Positions 34,090 to 41,887 of a DNA stretch of 64,000 nucleotides are shown here, piece after piece; position 1 is the stretch's first letter, and every line of letters begins with the position of its first letter. The position numbers were made by a program, and so were the translations under genes. Under the pieces are notes generated by a model. That model made no database searches, was not told the origin of the DNA, and worked only from the letters and a program-made list of their open reading frames with translations. Origin of the DNA: Bog-113 sp965226755 (GTDB lineage: Bacteria > Acidobacteriota > Terriglobia > Bryobacterales > Bryobacteraceae); contig CBDDDT010000003.1 in the NCBI GenBank assembly GCA_965226755.1, positions 496,001 through 560,000 on the forward strand, written 5' to 3'.

Positions 34090-34687
34090 CTTGCCGGGAC
34101 ACGGCATGAAAGCGATTTGGCTGAACCAGCAATCGGAGACTTCGGCGATGACGCCAATCTTGATTGAACGGAGGTCGCGTGAACTTCGCGCAAAGACTCG
34201 CCGGAAATTAATCGGGACTCTGGCCGCGCCGCTCGCGGCGGCCGTCTTCTGCGCGTACGCCATAAAGGAATTCGCGGGGCTGAGACAACTGCTGCAATTG
34301 CCGTTCGCTTTCGCTCTCGCCTGGAGCCTTGCCGGACTCTACTTCCTGAATCGGGGAATGTGGTCCACAGTGAAGCCTGGAGACCTCGGTTCCAGCACCG
34401 GCCTGGATTCTTGCCGTCGAGAGATTGAGCGCCAGCGTGACCTCGTGCGCGGCGTTCTGCTGTGGTCGTTTGGTCCCGTGATGCTCGCCATCGGCACGTT
34501 CGTTGCGGCGCTGGCGATGGTCTCGACCCGTGCGCGCGGAATCTACCCGAACGGACTTCCCTTCCTGATTCTTATCGTTGTCTGGATAGTCTCCTGGTTC
34601 GTGATCAGGTACCGCGAACAACGCGAACTCCAGCGTGAGATCGATGAATTGAACGGCATTCAGAGGGAGAACCGGAATCGCGCGTGA
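34079..34687 (+). CDS. Four-segment membrane protein, putative anti-sigma partner
   Basis: A 202-residue protein. Residues 1-45 are soluble and Arg-rich; four hydrophobic segments follow at about 47-65, 71-92, 124-147 and 160-178, and the C-terminus is a charged helix (REQRELQREIDELNG). The ATG at 34079 follows GAGGGAGGAAACG, a strong ribosome site, and overlaps the sigma gene by 11 bases. No zinc-binding anti-sigma motif (HxxxCxxC) is present, so an anti-sigma role rests on gene pairing only. Confidence 0.75.
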   Translation: MRDDLPGHGMKAIWLNQQSETSAMTPILIERRSRELRAKTRRKLIGTLAAPLAAAVFCAYAIKEFAGLRQLLQLPFAFALAWSLAGLYFLNRGMWSTVKPGDLGSSTGLDSCRREIERQRDLVRGVLLWSFGPVMLAIGTFVAALAMVSTRARGIYPNGLPFLILIVVWIVSWFVIRYREQRELQREIDELNGIQRENRNRA

Positions 34688-34731
34688 GGCGCTGGCCGGC
34701 CCGCACGAAAACGCACTAAAAAGTCGCGAAC

Positions 34732-34818
34732 ATGCATATCCATTACGGAAGAATCGCCTGGCCTATCGCCGCCGTCTTAGTTGTGTTGATTCTGTCGCTT
34801 AACAGACGCAGGCCCTAA
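34732..34818 (+). CDS. Possible 28-residue single-span membrane peptide
   Basis: An ORF with ATG at 34732 encodes 28 residues: a short polar start, a hydrophobic core (IAAVLVVLILSL) and an Arg-rich end (NRRRP), the layout of a small membrane protein. It follows the membrane protein gene by 44 bases. The ribosome site is weak, so it may be chance. Confidence 0.3.
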   Translation: MHIHYGRIAWPIAAVLVVLILSLNRRRP

Positions 34819-34853
34819 ATCAGGCTGGCCCGCCACCTCTTCCCGGACCCGCC

Positions 34854-34919
34854 ATCCCCCATTCCATACCGCTTTGAAACGCGCCGTTTCAAACCAGAAC
34901 CCCGCATTCCGAGTCGGCC
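34854..34919. repeat. Dispersed hairpin repeat, copy 1
   Basis: A 66-base element nearly identical to 36831-36898. Its core is a perfect hairpin at 34873-34893 with nine-base arms (TTTGAAACG and CGTTTCAAA) and a three-base loop. The flanks on both sides are conserved too. It resembles a REP-like intergenic element. Confidence 0.7.
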
Positions 34920-35049
34920 CATCCTGTTGCTTTGGAGACGCACGAACGAGGCTGTGGCCTGAGTGCTGCGTGGTGGGGAACTCGACTAGCTTGCGTTCCC
35001 GTGCGACGGTATAGGGTGGATTTTCTCTCAGCCTCACCGCCACACGAGT

Positions 35050-35323
35050 CCATCCGCGAGTCACGAAGCTCGCTAACGGTGCAACCGGACGATGCAACCG
35101 CCCTTTCAAACCTTGGATTCGCACTGAATCGCCAACGATCACGTGCGGGCGCTTTTGTGAACGCTTATTCAGGACTGGGCGACACTGAGCAAGCATTCGT
35201 TTGGTTAGAGCAGGAATACAAGGAGAAGTCGGATATTCTGCAGTTCGTCAAAGTGGATCCATACTTGGACCCGTCCGCGCTGATCCCCGATTTGCGAGTC
35301 GGGTCCGCCGCGTCGGGGTTTAA
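35050..35323 (+). pseudogene. C-terminal relic of a TPR/TolB-type regulator
   Basis: The frame reads GLGDTEQAFVWLEQEYKEKS and FVKVDPYLD, the usual C-terminal ending of the winged-helix/TolB/TPR proteins abundant in Acidobacteriota. Just after this the matching ending PVRADPRFASRVRRVGV continues in another frame to a stop at 35321, showing a one-base frameshift near 35270. The rest of the gene, normally over 600 codons, is gone. Confidence 0.7.
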
Positions 35324-35659
35324 TAGCCAGTATCGTTGGCACACCCAGGGCCGATCCGGCCCAACCTGCGCAAAATCGCGAGAAGAACCTGCTGGAATCC
35401 GGCGCCCAAGGATCGCGGGAAACGACCACATTGGCATTAACCCCGATTGGTGCCGTCCGAGCTGTTTAATGCCACCCGACGACACAGGAGTAACCACATT
35501 TCGACAGCTTTTCCTAATTCCTACTCCACCAATCCAGATTGCGCGTGATCCGAGATCAAACCAAATACCGATGGAGGTATTTCGACAGCGGGAATGAGTA
35601 ACTTGGAGATTCAAAAACTTAAAACCGCGGAGCCGGACGGGCATTCCGTAAGTTCACTA

Positions 35660-36616
35660 CTATCGATTAATAAGGTGTCTACCAACCCACTGTGCGGGCC
35701 ATTTGTCGGATGCTACGAATACTGGGTCTGACGGGCCCAACATGACGTGATATTCCGGCGCGCCGAACTGCGCGAAGAGTCTAATGATGGCGTGGATTTG
35801 TGTTCCCGGCTCGCTGAGCATCACCCTAATCTCATGCAGGCCACCGTTAGTACCGTTGACGGGTTCCTTCCACCACGAACCGACCCAGCGTCCAATACAC
35901 TGGTCGGAGCCCAGGATGATTTTTCGAATGGGAGTATTCGTGAACGCGCCGAGCCCCACGGTGGCGACTGCTGCGCAAAATCCGATTTTCGCCAGCATTC
36001 GCGCGAACTCCTCGGCGGAAAAGTTGATGTGCATGCCGAGAAATTCAGCGCCTGGATACTCCTTACTGGCGTCCGCAAACGTCGGGCCACAGAGATGCTT
36101 CATATCGAGATTCGCAAATACGCCAGGTACTGGTACATCGCTCCAGAAAAGCGCTGGTGGAGGAAATAGCGGCGTCGCAAGGTAAGTTGGGAACTTCGTC
36201 CGTGGAACCTGGATCGTCTCCCGTACGCCGTTACGAACTGCCACCAGTGGCAGGGTCATCGAACGCTTGTCACGGCGTCGGCTTTGCATTGCAAGGGCGT
36301 TGCGGACATCCGGCCATAAGCGTCGCATCACATCACGCTCGAAGCGAGAAGTAATCTTGGCGCATATATCGCAACTCGCCCTAAGCAACGTCCAAGGTCC
36401 GTTCAAACCGTAAGGGATAGCGTGTTCCGTCCCAAGCGGCGCATCACGTTCGCCACAGTAGATGCACTCACCGATCTCTCTCCCCTGTAACGAGACAAAG
36501 TTATCGACAAGACTCTGCACGCCCTCGATGTTACCGCAGTATTGAAGCGTTGTCGTGTGTTTCGGCTTCCACAAACGCCGCGTTTCGGAAGGTTCCGCGC
36601 GGAAAGCCCTCGTCAC
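35660..36616 (-). CDS. HNH-type zinc-binding protein, putative endonuclease
   Basis: A 318-residue protein. Near residues 50-95 it carries CIYCGERDAPLGTEHAIPYG and ASCDICAKITSRFE: two CxxC pairs around an E-H and a downstream Asn/Glu pattern, as in HNH_5-like domains. The remaining 220 residues have no match I know and contain no membrane segment. HNH proteins of this type occur in accessory and defence regions. The start at 36616 is uncertain; a start nearer the zinc motif is possible. Codon use is less GC-rich than in the core genes, hinting at transfer. Confidence 0.7.
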   Translation of the reverse strand: MTRAFRAEPSETRRLWKPKHTTTLQYCGNIEGVQSLVDNFVSLQGREIGECIYCGERDAPLGTEHAIPYGLNGPWTLLRASCDICAKITSRFERDVMRRLWPDVRNALAMQSRRRDKRSMTLPLVAVRNGVRETIQVPRTKFPTYLATPLFPPPALFWSDVPVPGVFANLDMKHLCGPTFADASKEYPGAEFLGMHINFSAEEFARMLAKIGFCAAVATVGLGAFTNTPIRKIILGSDQCIGRWVGSWWKEPVNGTNGGLHEIRVMLSEPGTQIHAIIRLFAQFGAPEYHVMLGPSDPVFVASDKWPAQWVGRHLINR

Positions 36617-37087
36617 TACTTGAAAGGATGAGCTCGTTGGCCGCGGATCTGATTACCGGGTTTCGAGTGAATGGTCGGCAAACCGGAAGTCAGGCCTTCC
36701 AAGCGGAATTTTCGAAATCCGCTTGTGAGAGGTCCCCGAATATGCGGCGGCATGTCCACCGTCCGCACGAACCCGCCCACGCCCTGCCAAATTACCTAGC
36801 TCCAAGTCGCCCGACCAACCGCCCCGGCCCATCCCCCATTCCATACCGCTTTGAAACGCGCCGTTTCAAACCAGAACCCGTCGCGTTCCGAGTCGGCCGC
36901 TTCACCCTTCCCTCAACCCCATCGCCCCGCCGCACCTACGCAATCTAACTGCTCCAAATAAGGCAGTTAACCGACGTACGCACCGCCCTCCCACACCCCA
37001 CAATGACTTGGAGCCCCGTTTGCACTTTCCACGGTGTCCGGAGTTCCTCCGGAGCCAATTCAGATAGACGGAATGAGGGCCAACGGA
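36617..37087. other. 471-base intergenic region before the sigma factor
   Basis: It holds copy 2 of the hairpin repeat and must contain the promoter of the sigma factor gene. No gene is supported; the frames that cross it give Pro/Arg-rich products typical of antisense reading. Confidence 0.4.
36831..36898. repeat. Dispersed hairpin repeat, copy 2
   Basis: Matches 34854-34919 apart from a two-base indel and a few changes near the right end. The hairpin arms lie at 36850-36858 and 36862-36870 and are identical to copy 1. Confidence 0.7.
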
Positions 37088-37849
37088 ATGACAGTCCGAA
37101 GTGTGTCTGCGCAGCAGCCGGAGCAAAATTCGAAAGATCAGCGGGACCGCATCGTGCTCGATCACCTCTCGCTCGTTCGGGCGATTTCAGTCCGCGTTCA
37201 CGAGACCCTCCCCGTCCACATCGACCTGGACGACCTCATCCACGCCGGCGTTCTCGGCCTGTTCGACGCCGCGTCGAAATTCGATCCCACGCAGGACGTC
37301 ACCTTCGCCAGCTACGCGAAACACCGCATCAAAGGCGCCATCCTCGACAGCCTTCGCCAGTTGGATTGGGCCTCGCGTGACCTGCGCAAGCGTCACAAAC
37401 AGCTCGAACAAGTTACCCGCGAACTTGCCGCCGAGCTGTCCCGGCCGCCCCTCGAAGCCGAGATCGCCGCTAAAATGGGCGTCGGCGTCGACCGCTGGCG
37501 CCAGATGGCCGTCGAGCTCCGCATGGTCGGCCTCATCTCCACCTCCCAACGCCAGAATGATGACGACCAGTCCGCGCCCGAGTTTCCCGCCGCGCCGGAT
37601 CTCCGGCCGGACCGGCTCTGTGAAAACCGCGAATTGAGCACCGCCCTCGAACAAGCCATGCAGACCCTGCCGGATCGCTATCGCAAAGTGGTCGCTCTCT
37701 ATTACACCCGCGAGATGACGATGAAGGAAATCGGCGGCATCCTCGGCATCAACGAAAGCCGCGTCTCCCAGATACACAAAACCGCGCTCGAGAAAATGGC
37801 CGCCGCGCTCCAGGCCGCCGGCATCAGCTCCAGCGCCGCTCTTGTCTAA
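37088..37849 (+). CDS. FliA/SigB-type RNA polymerase sigma factor
   Basis: A 253-residue sigma factor with regions 2, 3 and 4. Region 2: IDLDDLIHAGVLGLFDAASK and TFASYAKHRIKGAILDSLR; region 4: LPDRYRKVVALYYTREMT and IGGILGINESRVSQIHKTAL. This is the FliA/WhiG pattern. No flagellar gene is near, so the regulon is unknown. ATG 37088 is chosen because GAGGG lies 8 bases upstream; ATG 37073 and GTG 37034 are in frame but have poorer sites. Confidence 0.92.
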   Translation: MTVRSVSAQQPEQNSKDQRDRIVLDHLSLVRAISVRVHETLPVHIDLDDLIHAGVLGLFDAASKFDPTQDVTFASYAKHRIKGAILDSLRQLDWASRDLRKRHKQLEQVTRELAAELSRPPLEAEIAAKMGVGVDRWRQMAVELRMVGLISTSQRQNDDDQSAPEFPAAPDLRPDRLCENRELSTALEQAMQTLPDRYRKVVALYYTREMTMKEIGGILGINESRVSQIHKTALEKMAAALQAAGISSSAALV

Positions 37850-37918
37850 AACGATAGCCACGAGTTACCTTGCGCCAATAACGGCAAATTGACGGCGCGG
37901 CAGTATCATCGGTATGTA

Positions 37919-38653
37919 ATGGATCAACCGGTGAGGAACCTCGCGCCCCGTTCCGCCGCTCTGCTGAGCCGTTTGTCCGCGCTGCTGCTTCTCATGACAG
38001 GCGCGCTCCCGGGCGATGTGTGCCAGGGTCTTGCTCCAGCCCCTTCCGACCATTCCAAGCCGGCGATCTTTCGGCTGCCGGTCAAGCCCGGAGGCCCCTC
38101 GTTTCGGATCACCATTCGAACCACTCCCCTAATGCCTCAGCCCGTGAATCATTTCGTGCATTCCGGAGATATCGAGGTAGCGCGCTGCGCCGACGGCGGT
38201 TTCGTGCAATCCCTGGCGCTCACGGCTTGGCAGCCCGCGGACCAAGCGCGAAGCTTCCATGCGGACGACGTGAACTTCGACGGCTATCTCGACTTTGCCG
38301 TGCTGGCGGAGTCCGGCGGTGCGTGGGGAAGCGAGTGGTGGTGGGTGTATGATCCCGCCGCGGGCCGGTTGGTCCAGAATGAGCTGACGCGCGAGTTGAA
38401 GAAGATCAAAGCCGGCGATATTTCGATCGACGCGGCAAAGAAAGAGATCCTCGCACGCCATCTCACCGAGCCATGGGGCTGCGGTTCCACCATCGACCGT
38501 TACCAGGTCGCGGGTGACCGGCTTATACTGGTCCACAAAGAGAATCCGAAACCGGCGCCGGACGCATGCACCGTAACGGTTTCGGATCTCAAGAACGGAG
38601 CTCTGCGGGTGACGAATATACGGCGCTTTGCGGGCGGCAAACAAGTCAACTAA
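37919..38653 (+). CDS. XAC2610-like exported protein
   Basis: A 244-residue protein with a hydrophobic signal (ALLSRLSALLLLMTGALPG). The central motif DDVNFDGYLDFAVLAESGG followed by WWWVYDPAAGRLVQN resembles XAC2610-related proteins, small periplasmic proteins with an FG-GAP-like Asp loop. The C-terminal Cys pair (WGCGSTI and DACTVT) could form a disulfide. ATG 37919 is preferred; another at 37889 is in frame. It ends 4 bases inside the convergent deacetylase gene. Confidence 0.7.
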   Translation: MDQPVRNLAPRSAALLSRLSALLLLMTGALPGDVCQGLAPAPSDHSKPAIFRLPVKPGGPSFRITIRTTPLMPQPVNHFVHSGDIEVARCADGGFVQSLALTAWQPADQARSFHADDVNFDGYLDFAVLAESGGAWGSEWWWVYDPAAGRLVQNELTRELKKIKAGDISIDAAKKEILARHLTEPWGCGSTIDRYQVAGDRLILVHKENPKPAPDACTVTVSDLKNGALRVTNIRRFAGGKQVN

Positions 38654-39378
38654 CCCAGCCCGAGAAGCTGACTTACCGTCACAAATCGAAAGCCCCGTTC
38701 CTGTAACCGCGGAATCAAACGCTCCGCGGCCCGCAGCGTCGGATCTATATTCGGCCGGACCGAGAGTTCCCGGCCATCATGCAAACAGATAATCGACCCG
38801 TTTCCAGCGCGCCCCATCACGCGCCCGCTAATTTCATCCGCATCCAGGGTCCAGTCCCGGCCGATCACCGTCCACATCACCCCCAGCAATCCCAGCCGCT
38901 TCTGCATCTCCCCGAACCCGAACCAGCGCGCCCCGAACGGAGCGCGCATCAGCCGCGGCGCAATCCCCAGCACCTCTTCCATCGTCAGTTGCGCCCGCTC
39001 GAACTCCGCCGTTATCGTCGCCGCTGAACAGAGATACAGCGCCCGATGCGTGTCGCTATGGTTCCCGATCTCGTGCCCCGCATCCCTGACCGCTCGAGCC
39101 GCTCCGGGCAACCGCCGGATATTTGCTCCGCATTGGAAGAACGTAGCCGGAATTTGATAGCGGGCCAGCACGTCAAGCAGAGCCGGCGTTCCTTCGCTCG
39201 GGCCGTCGTCGAAGGTCAGCGCAATCGCCCGCCGATCCCGCGGTCCCCGATGCACGGACGGGCCAAAGATCCGGGCCGACCTTCCGCGCACCCCGTAAGC
39301 CAGCAAACCCGCGCCACACAACGCGGAGCCCGCCGCAAGCGCGCCCACAACCCCCGACGCTCCTCTCATCCCGCGCAT
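38650..39378 (-). CDS. Polysaccharide deacetylase (NodB domain)
   Basis: A 242-residue CE4 enzyme behind an N-terminal hydrophobic anchor (about residues 8-28). Motif 1 is ALTFDDGPSEGT, motif 2 is GNHSDTHRAL (the two metal His), motif 3 RAPFGARWFGFGE, and the late motif IICLHDGRE supplies the His of the active site. It would remove N-acetyl groups from a cell-surface polysaccharide or peptidoglycan. It overlaps the convergent XAC2610-like gene by 4 bases. Confidence 0.92.
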   Translation of the reverse strand: MRGMRGASGVVGALAAGSALCGAGLLAYGVRGRSARIFGPSVHRGPRDRRAIALTFDDGPSEGTPALLDVLARYQIPATFFQCGANIRRLPGAARAVRDAGHEIGNHSDTHRALYLCSAATITAEFERAQLTMEEVLGIAPRLMRAPFGARWFGFGEMQKRLGLLGVMWTVIGRDWTLDADEISGRVMGRAGNGSIICLHDGRELSVRPNIDPTLRAAERLIPRLQERGFRFVTVSQLLGLG

Positions 39379-39420
39379 AGTAGCACGCGCTCTTCCGTTA
39401 TGATCCAGCGCGAGTGAATC

Positions 39421-40152
39421 CTACTCAGGAGTAAAGTAGGCGGAAGTAAACTCAACCCTCAGCCCCGTGTTGTTCTCGGAGTCGTTTGGGTTGCCTACGT
39501 TGAAAAGAACCATATATACGTTGATATCTGTGCTGGCGGTAACCACCGTGGAAAAGGCAAAGGGATTCCATATATTAAATACAGATTCGGGAACCGCGGC
39601 GGATTGAGGGGTCGGGGACGGAATCACCACAGCCTTGCAGCCCGAGATGTCGTCCGCTGGATTCTCGATAAAGATCGCAGCTACGGAGTCGTCGGCCAGC
39701 AAACGTCCCTTCACGGTGAGACGGTATTTGCCGCTTCCGGATGAGAAGGCCGGCGCGGGCGTAGTGGTGCGGTAAATGAACCAGCCCCCAACGGACGGCA
39801 GTACCGCCAAGGGAGTGATCCACTGCGACACCCCGTCGTGGGGATTCAGCCAGCTGTAATTGGGCGTATCCACCCAGGCGGGGCCGAACGTGCTCAATGA
39901 GCATGGGTTCGGGGCTTGGTTGTTGAACGATGCGGATGGATACGGCGCCGCCAGCTGCCAATTTCCATCGACGCTAGGACCGCCGCCTGAGGGATTTATC
40001 GGCGTCACCGGAGTGCTTGCCGTGCATCCAGTAATCGAGCTCGCGGGAGTTAGCCCGGTGTTACAAAGTCCCGCCGCCGGAATTTCTTGAGCGGGCGCCA
40101 TCATAACCGCAAACAAGAATGACAAACCAAGGAGTGCGACCGAGCTTTTCAT
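39421..40152 (-). CDS. Uncharacterised secreted protein
   Basis: A 243-residue protein with a signal peptide (KSSVALLGLSFLFAVMMAPAQ). The mature part is rich in Ser, Pro, Asn and beta-strands (GKYRLTVKGRLLADDSVAAI, TDINVYMVLFNVG) with four Cys in pairs, suggesting an extracellular beta-sandwich. There is no sorting motif at the C-terminus. I do not recognise a family. It stands alone, with a plausible ribosome site GGAGGGA just before the ATG. Confidence 0.65.
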   Translation of the reverse strand: MKSSVALLGLSFLFAVMMAPAQEIPAAGLCNTGLTPASSITGCTASTPVTPINPSGGGPSVDGNWQLAAPYPSASFNNQAPNPCSLSTFGPAWVDTPNYSWLNPHDGVSQWITPLAVLPSVGGWFIYRTTTPAPAFSSGSGKYRLTVKGRLLADDSVAAIFIENPADDISGCKAVVIPSPTPQSAAVPESVFNIWNPFAFSTVVTASTDINVYMVLFNVGNPNDSENNTGLRVEFTSAYFTPE

Positions 40153-40207
40153 AATCCCTCCTTCAAGGGCGTGATCAATCAGTAAGACTCAATACGGCCA
40201 CATTGTT

Positions 40208-40297
40208 TCACAAGTCTTTGAGGCTGGTGCTAAACGACGCGCATTCCCACTTGACTGGCAGAATGACGCGGATGAGAAGGTTGGTCTCGACGAGCAC
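40208..40297 (-). pseudogene. Truncated PIN-domain (VapC-like) toxin
   Basis: A GTG at 40297, 6 bases after the antitoxin stop, opens LVETNLLIRVILPVKWE, the first strand of a PIN domain (usual form LVDTNVLLR), but the frame stops after 29 residues. The other acidic residues of the PIN active site are absent, and Asp in the first motif is Glu. Confidence 0.6.
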
Positions 40298-40303
40298 GCC
40301 CGG

Positions 40304-40567
40304 CTATCCCCGGTCAGGGTAGGTGTTCTCGCGACTGATGGCCGCATCGGACAGCGACGGCGTCGTGCGGTCGTGACCTTCGGCCCAGGCGTGAAACTGG
40401 CGCACCCACTCCTCGGGCGTCACTTCATCCTGAAACGACCCGGGCAGAGGCGCATAGCCTTCGAGCTCCTGACGGAGAACCTGCTGCTGCAGCCGTGCTT
40501 CCATGCTTACTCCTGCACGGGAAGCTTGCTGTTGCATCCGGATTTCCAATTCGGGCGGCAGGGTCAT
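40304..40567 (-). CDS. VapB-like antitoxin
   Basis: An 87-residue protein. It starts MTLPPELEIRMQQQASRAG, a short DNA-binding-like segment, and ends with LTPEEW-type text (VTPEEWVRQFHAWAEGH) and LSDAAISRENTYPDRG, the form seen in small antitoxins paired with PIN toxins. The partner toxin directly downstream is truncated. It is intact and could still bind DNA or act in trans. Confidence 0.7.
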   Translation of the reverse strand: MTLPPELEIRMQQQASRAGVSMEARLQQQVLRQELEGYAPLPGSFQDEVTPEEWVRQFHAWAEGHDRTTPSLSDAAISRENTYPDRG

Positions 40568-40622
40568 GGCGAGTCTCTGTTTAAGGCATCTCTTCTCATC
40601 CTAAGGCATATGGCTCGACCTG

Positions 40623-41069
40623 TCACGCTTCGCGATTATCCTGCTTCCAGGAGGAAAGGCTCTGAATCGATGTCCAAGCGATCTCCAGAGCCATCGGCCA
40701 CACAATGATCATTGTGATAAGCCAGCCCGATCTTGATGTCACGGGTCCTTCCGCGCCGCTGTCGACGACCAGGCAAAGAGCGGCGTTGGCGAGATAGGCC
40801 GTGCTCAGACCGATAAGGCAGGCACGCGTGGGAGATATCCTGCGCCGAAGCAAAAATAGAACTGCTCCGCTCGCGATGATGATTCCGAAGCCGAGGCAAA
40901 GAATCGCCAGGCGCTGCCAGTCGCTAGTTCCCGCCAAATGCAACAGGAATGGCGTCTCCACCGCCACCGTAGCGCACATCGATAAGCACACGACGATCCA
41001 GATCAAGCGTTGGCCCGTCCTGTTGGGCGTATGCTTTGAGGCGAGCAAGCGTGACCGGATCCATATCAT
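40623..41069 (-). CDS. Uncharacterised four-segment membrane protein
   Basis: A 148-residue protein with hydrophobic segments at about 20-40, 55-75, 83-105 and 118-138. The ATG at 41069 overlaps the stop of the preceding small membrane protein as ATGA; an in-frame start at 41111 lies within that gene. Coupled translation suggests the two act together. No family recognised. Confidence 0.55.
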   Translation of the reverse strand: MIWIRSRLLASKHTPNRTGQRLIWIVVCLSMCATVAVETPFLLHLAGTSDWQRLAILCLGFGIIIASGAVLFLLRRRISPTRACLIGLSTAYLANAALCLVVDSGAEGPVTSRSGWLITMIIVWPMALEIAWTSIQSLSSWKQDNREA

Positions 41070-41293
41070 CGGAAAACCAAAAAGAACGGCGCCCCGACAA
41101 GCGCGTGCCACCAGTTGCCTTCATTCCCCGGCACCATGAGCAGCAGAGTATCCAAGGGTGACGTGTGGGAAGCAAACGGAAGAAACGTGACCACTCCGGC
41201 TACGAGCGAGACCAGCAACGCGAACATGTCGCTTAACGGCGCACTTTGCCCGCCCCGCGTTTCGGTCATCGGCCAATCTCCTGAATTTCGCAT
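41066..41293 (-). CDS. Small membrane protein coupled to its neighbour
   Basis: A 75-residue protein (67 if it starts at 41269) with a hydrophobic segment at about 23-43 and another near the C-terminus. Its stop overlaps the next gene's ATG (ATGA). It may be the first half of a split protein, since both genes encode only membrane segments, but the coupled start argues for two real genes. Confidence 0.5.
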   Translation of the reverse strand: MRNSGDWPMTETRGGQSAPLSDMFALLVSLVAGVVTFLPFASHTSPLDTLLLMVPGNEGNWWHALVGAPFFLVFR

Positions 41294-41887
41294 CGCGCCA
41301 TGTGCCGCCCTCTTTGTGCCCTAACGAATGAGAGCGGCACATTGCTCCCCTGTTGTCGGCGCGACAGCCGGGTTCCGCCGCATTGGCCGCGTGTTAGGCC
41401 CGCACCGCCTCAACGAGCGGCGCCATATTTCCACGAGGCGCCGGTGAAGCGAGTGCGCAGAATTGTGCTGTTAACAGTTTCAAGATCACTCGCGTCTATT
41501 CCACCGAGAGGTCGGAATGCACTTCGCGAAACGAATACTCCCGTGGGCGTTTCTTACCCTCATATCTGGCCCAGGATCCGAGGTGCGCGTTGGCCAATCC
41601 CCAATCGCGGAGTCTATCCCGTGCGTTTTGGCGGCCGTTGTCCGGATAAGCAGCACACCAGAAACACAACAAGCGACGAACAGACCCACCGCATCCGCGC
41701 ATCTGACAAAAAGCGCAACAGTTGCACCCTCCAATCTACGCCCGACCTACACCTAAACTGCTGTTGTCTTCCGTTTTCTGATCCGAACAGCCCGCCGCAT
41801 CCCTTTAGTTGCTGTCATGCCTTCGAACCTCCGGTCACACTTAGGGTAACAACATAGTTGACTAACCGGGCGTGGTAGACTTTGCTG
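41294..41887. other. 594-base region without a supported gene
   Basis: Several short frames overlap here on both strands (for example plus 41517-41756 and minus 41486-41734), but none has a recognisable domain, and they compete with each other. It may hold decayed DNA and the promoter of the HEPN-like gene. Confidence 0.35.

Larger units (their letters stand above)
34819..35659. other. 841-base non-coding accessory stretch
   Basis: Between the sigma cluster and the HNH gene. It holds one copy of the 66-base hairpin repeat and the relic of a TPR/TolB-type gene, listed separately. The rest, including 35324-35659, shows no gene. Confidence 0.4.

Noticed and set aside
41300..41857. Plus-strand frame of 185 codons
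   Set aside because: No ribosome site, Arg/Pro/Ser-rich product, and it competes with other short frames on both strands.
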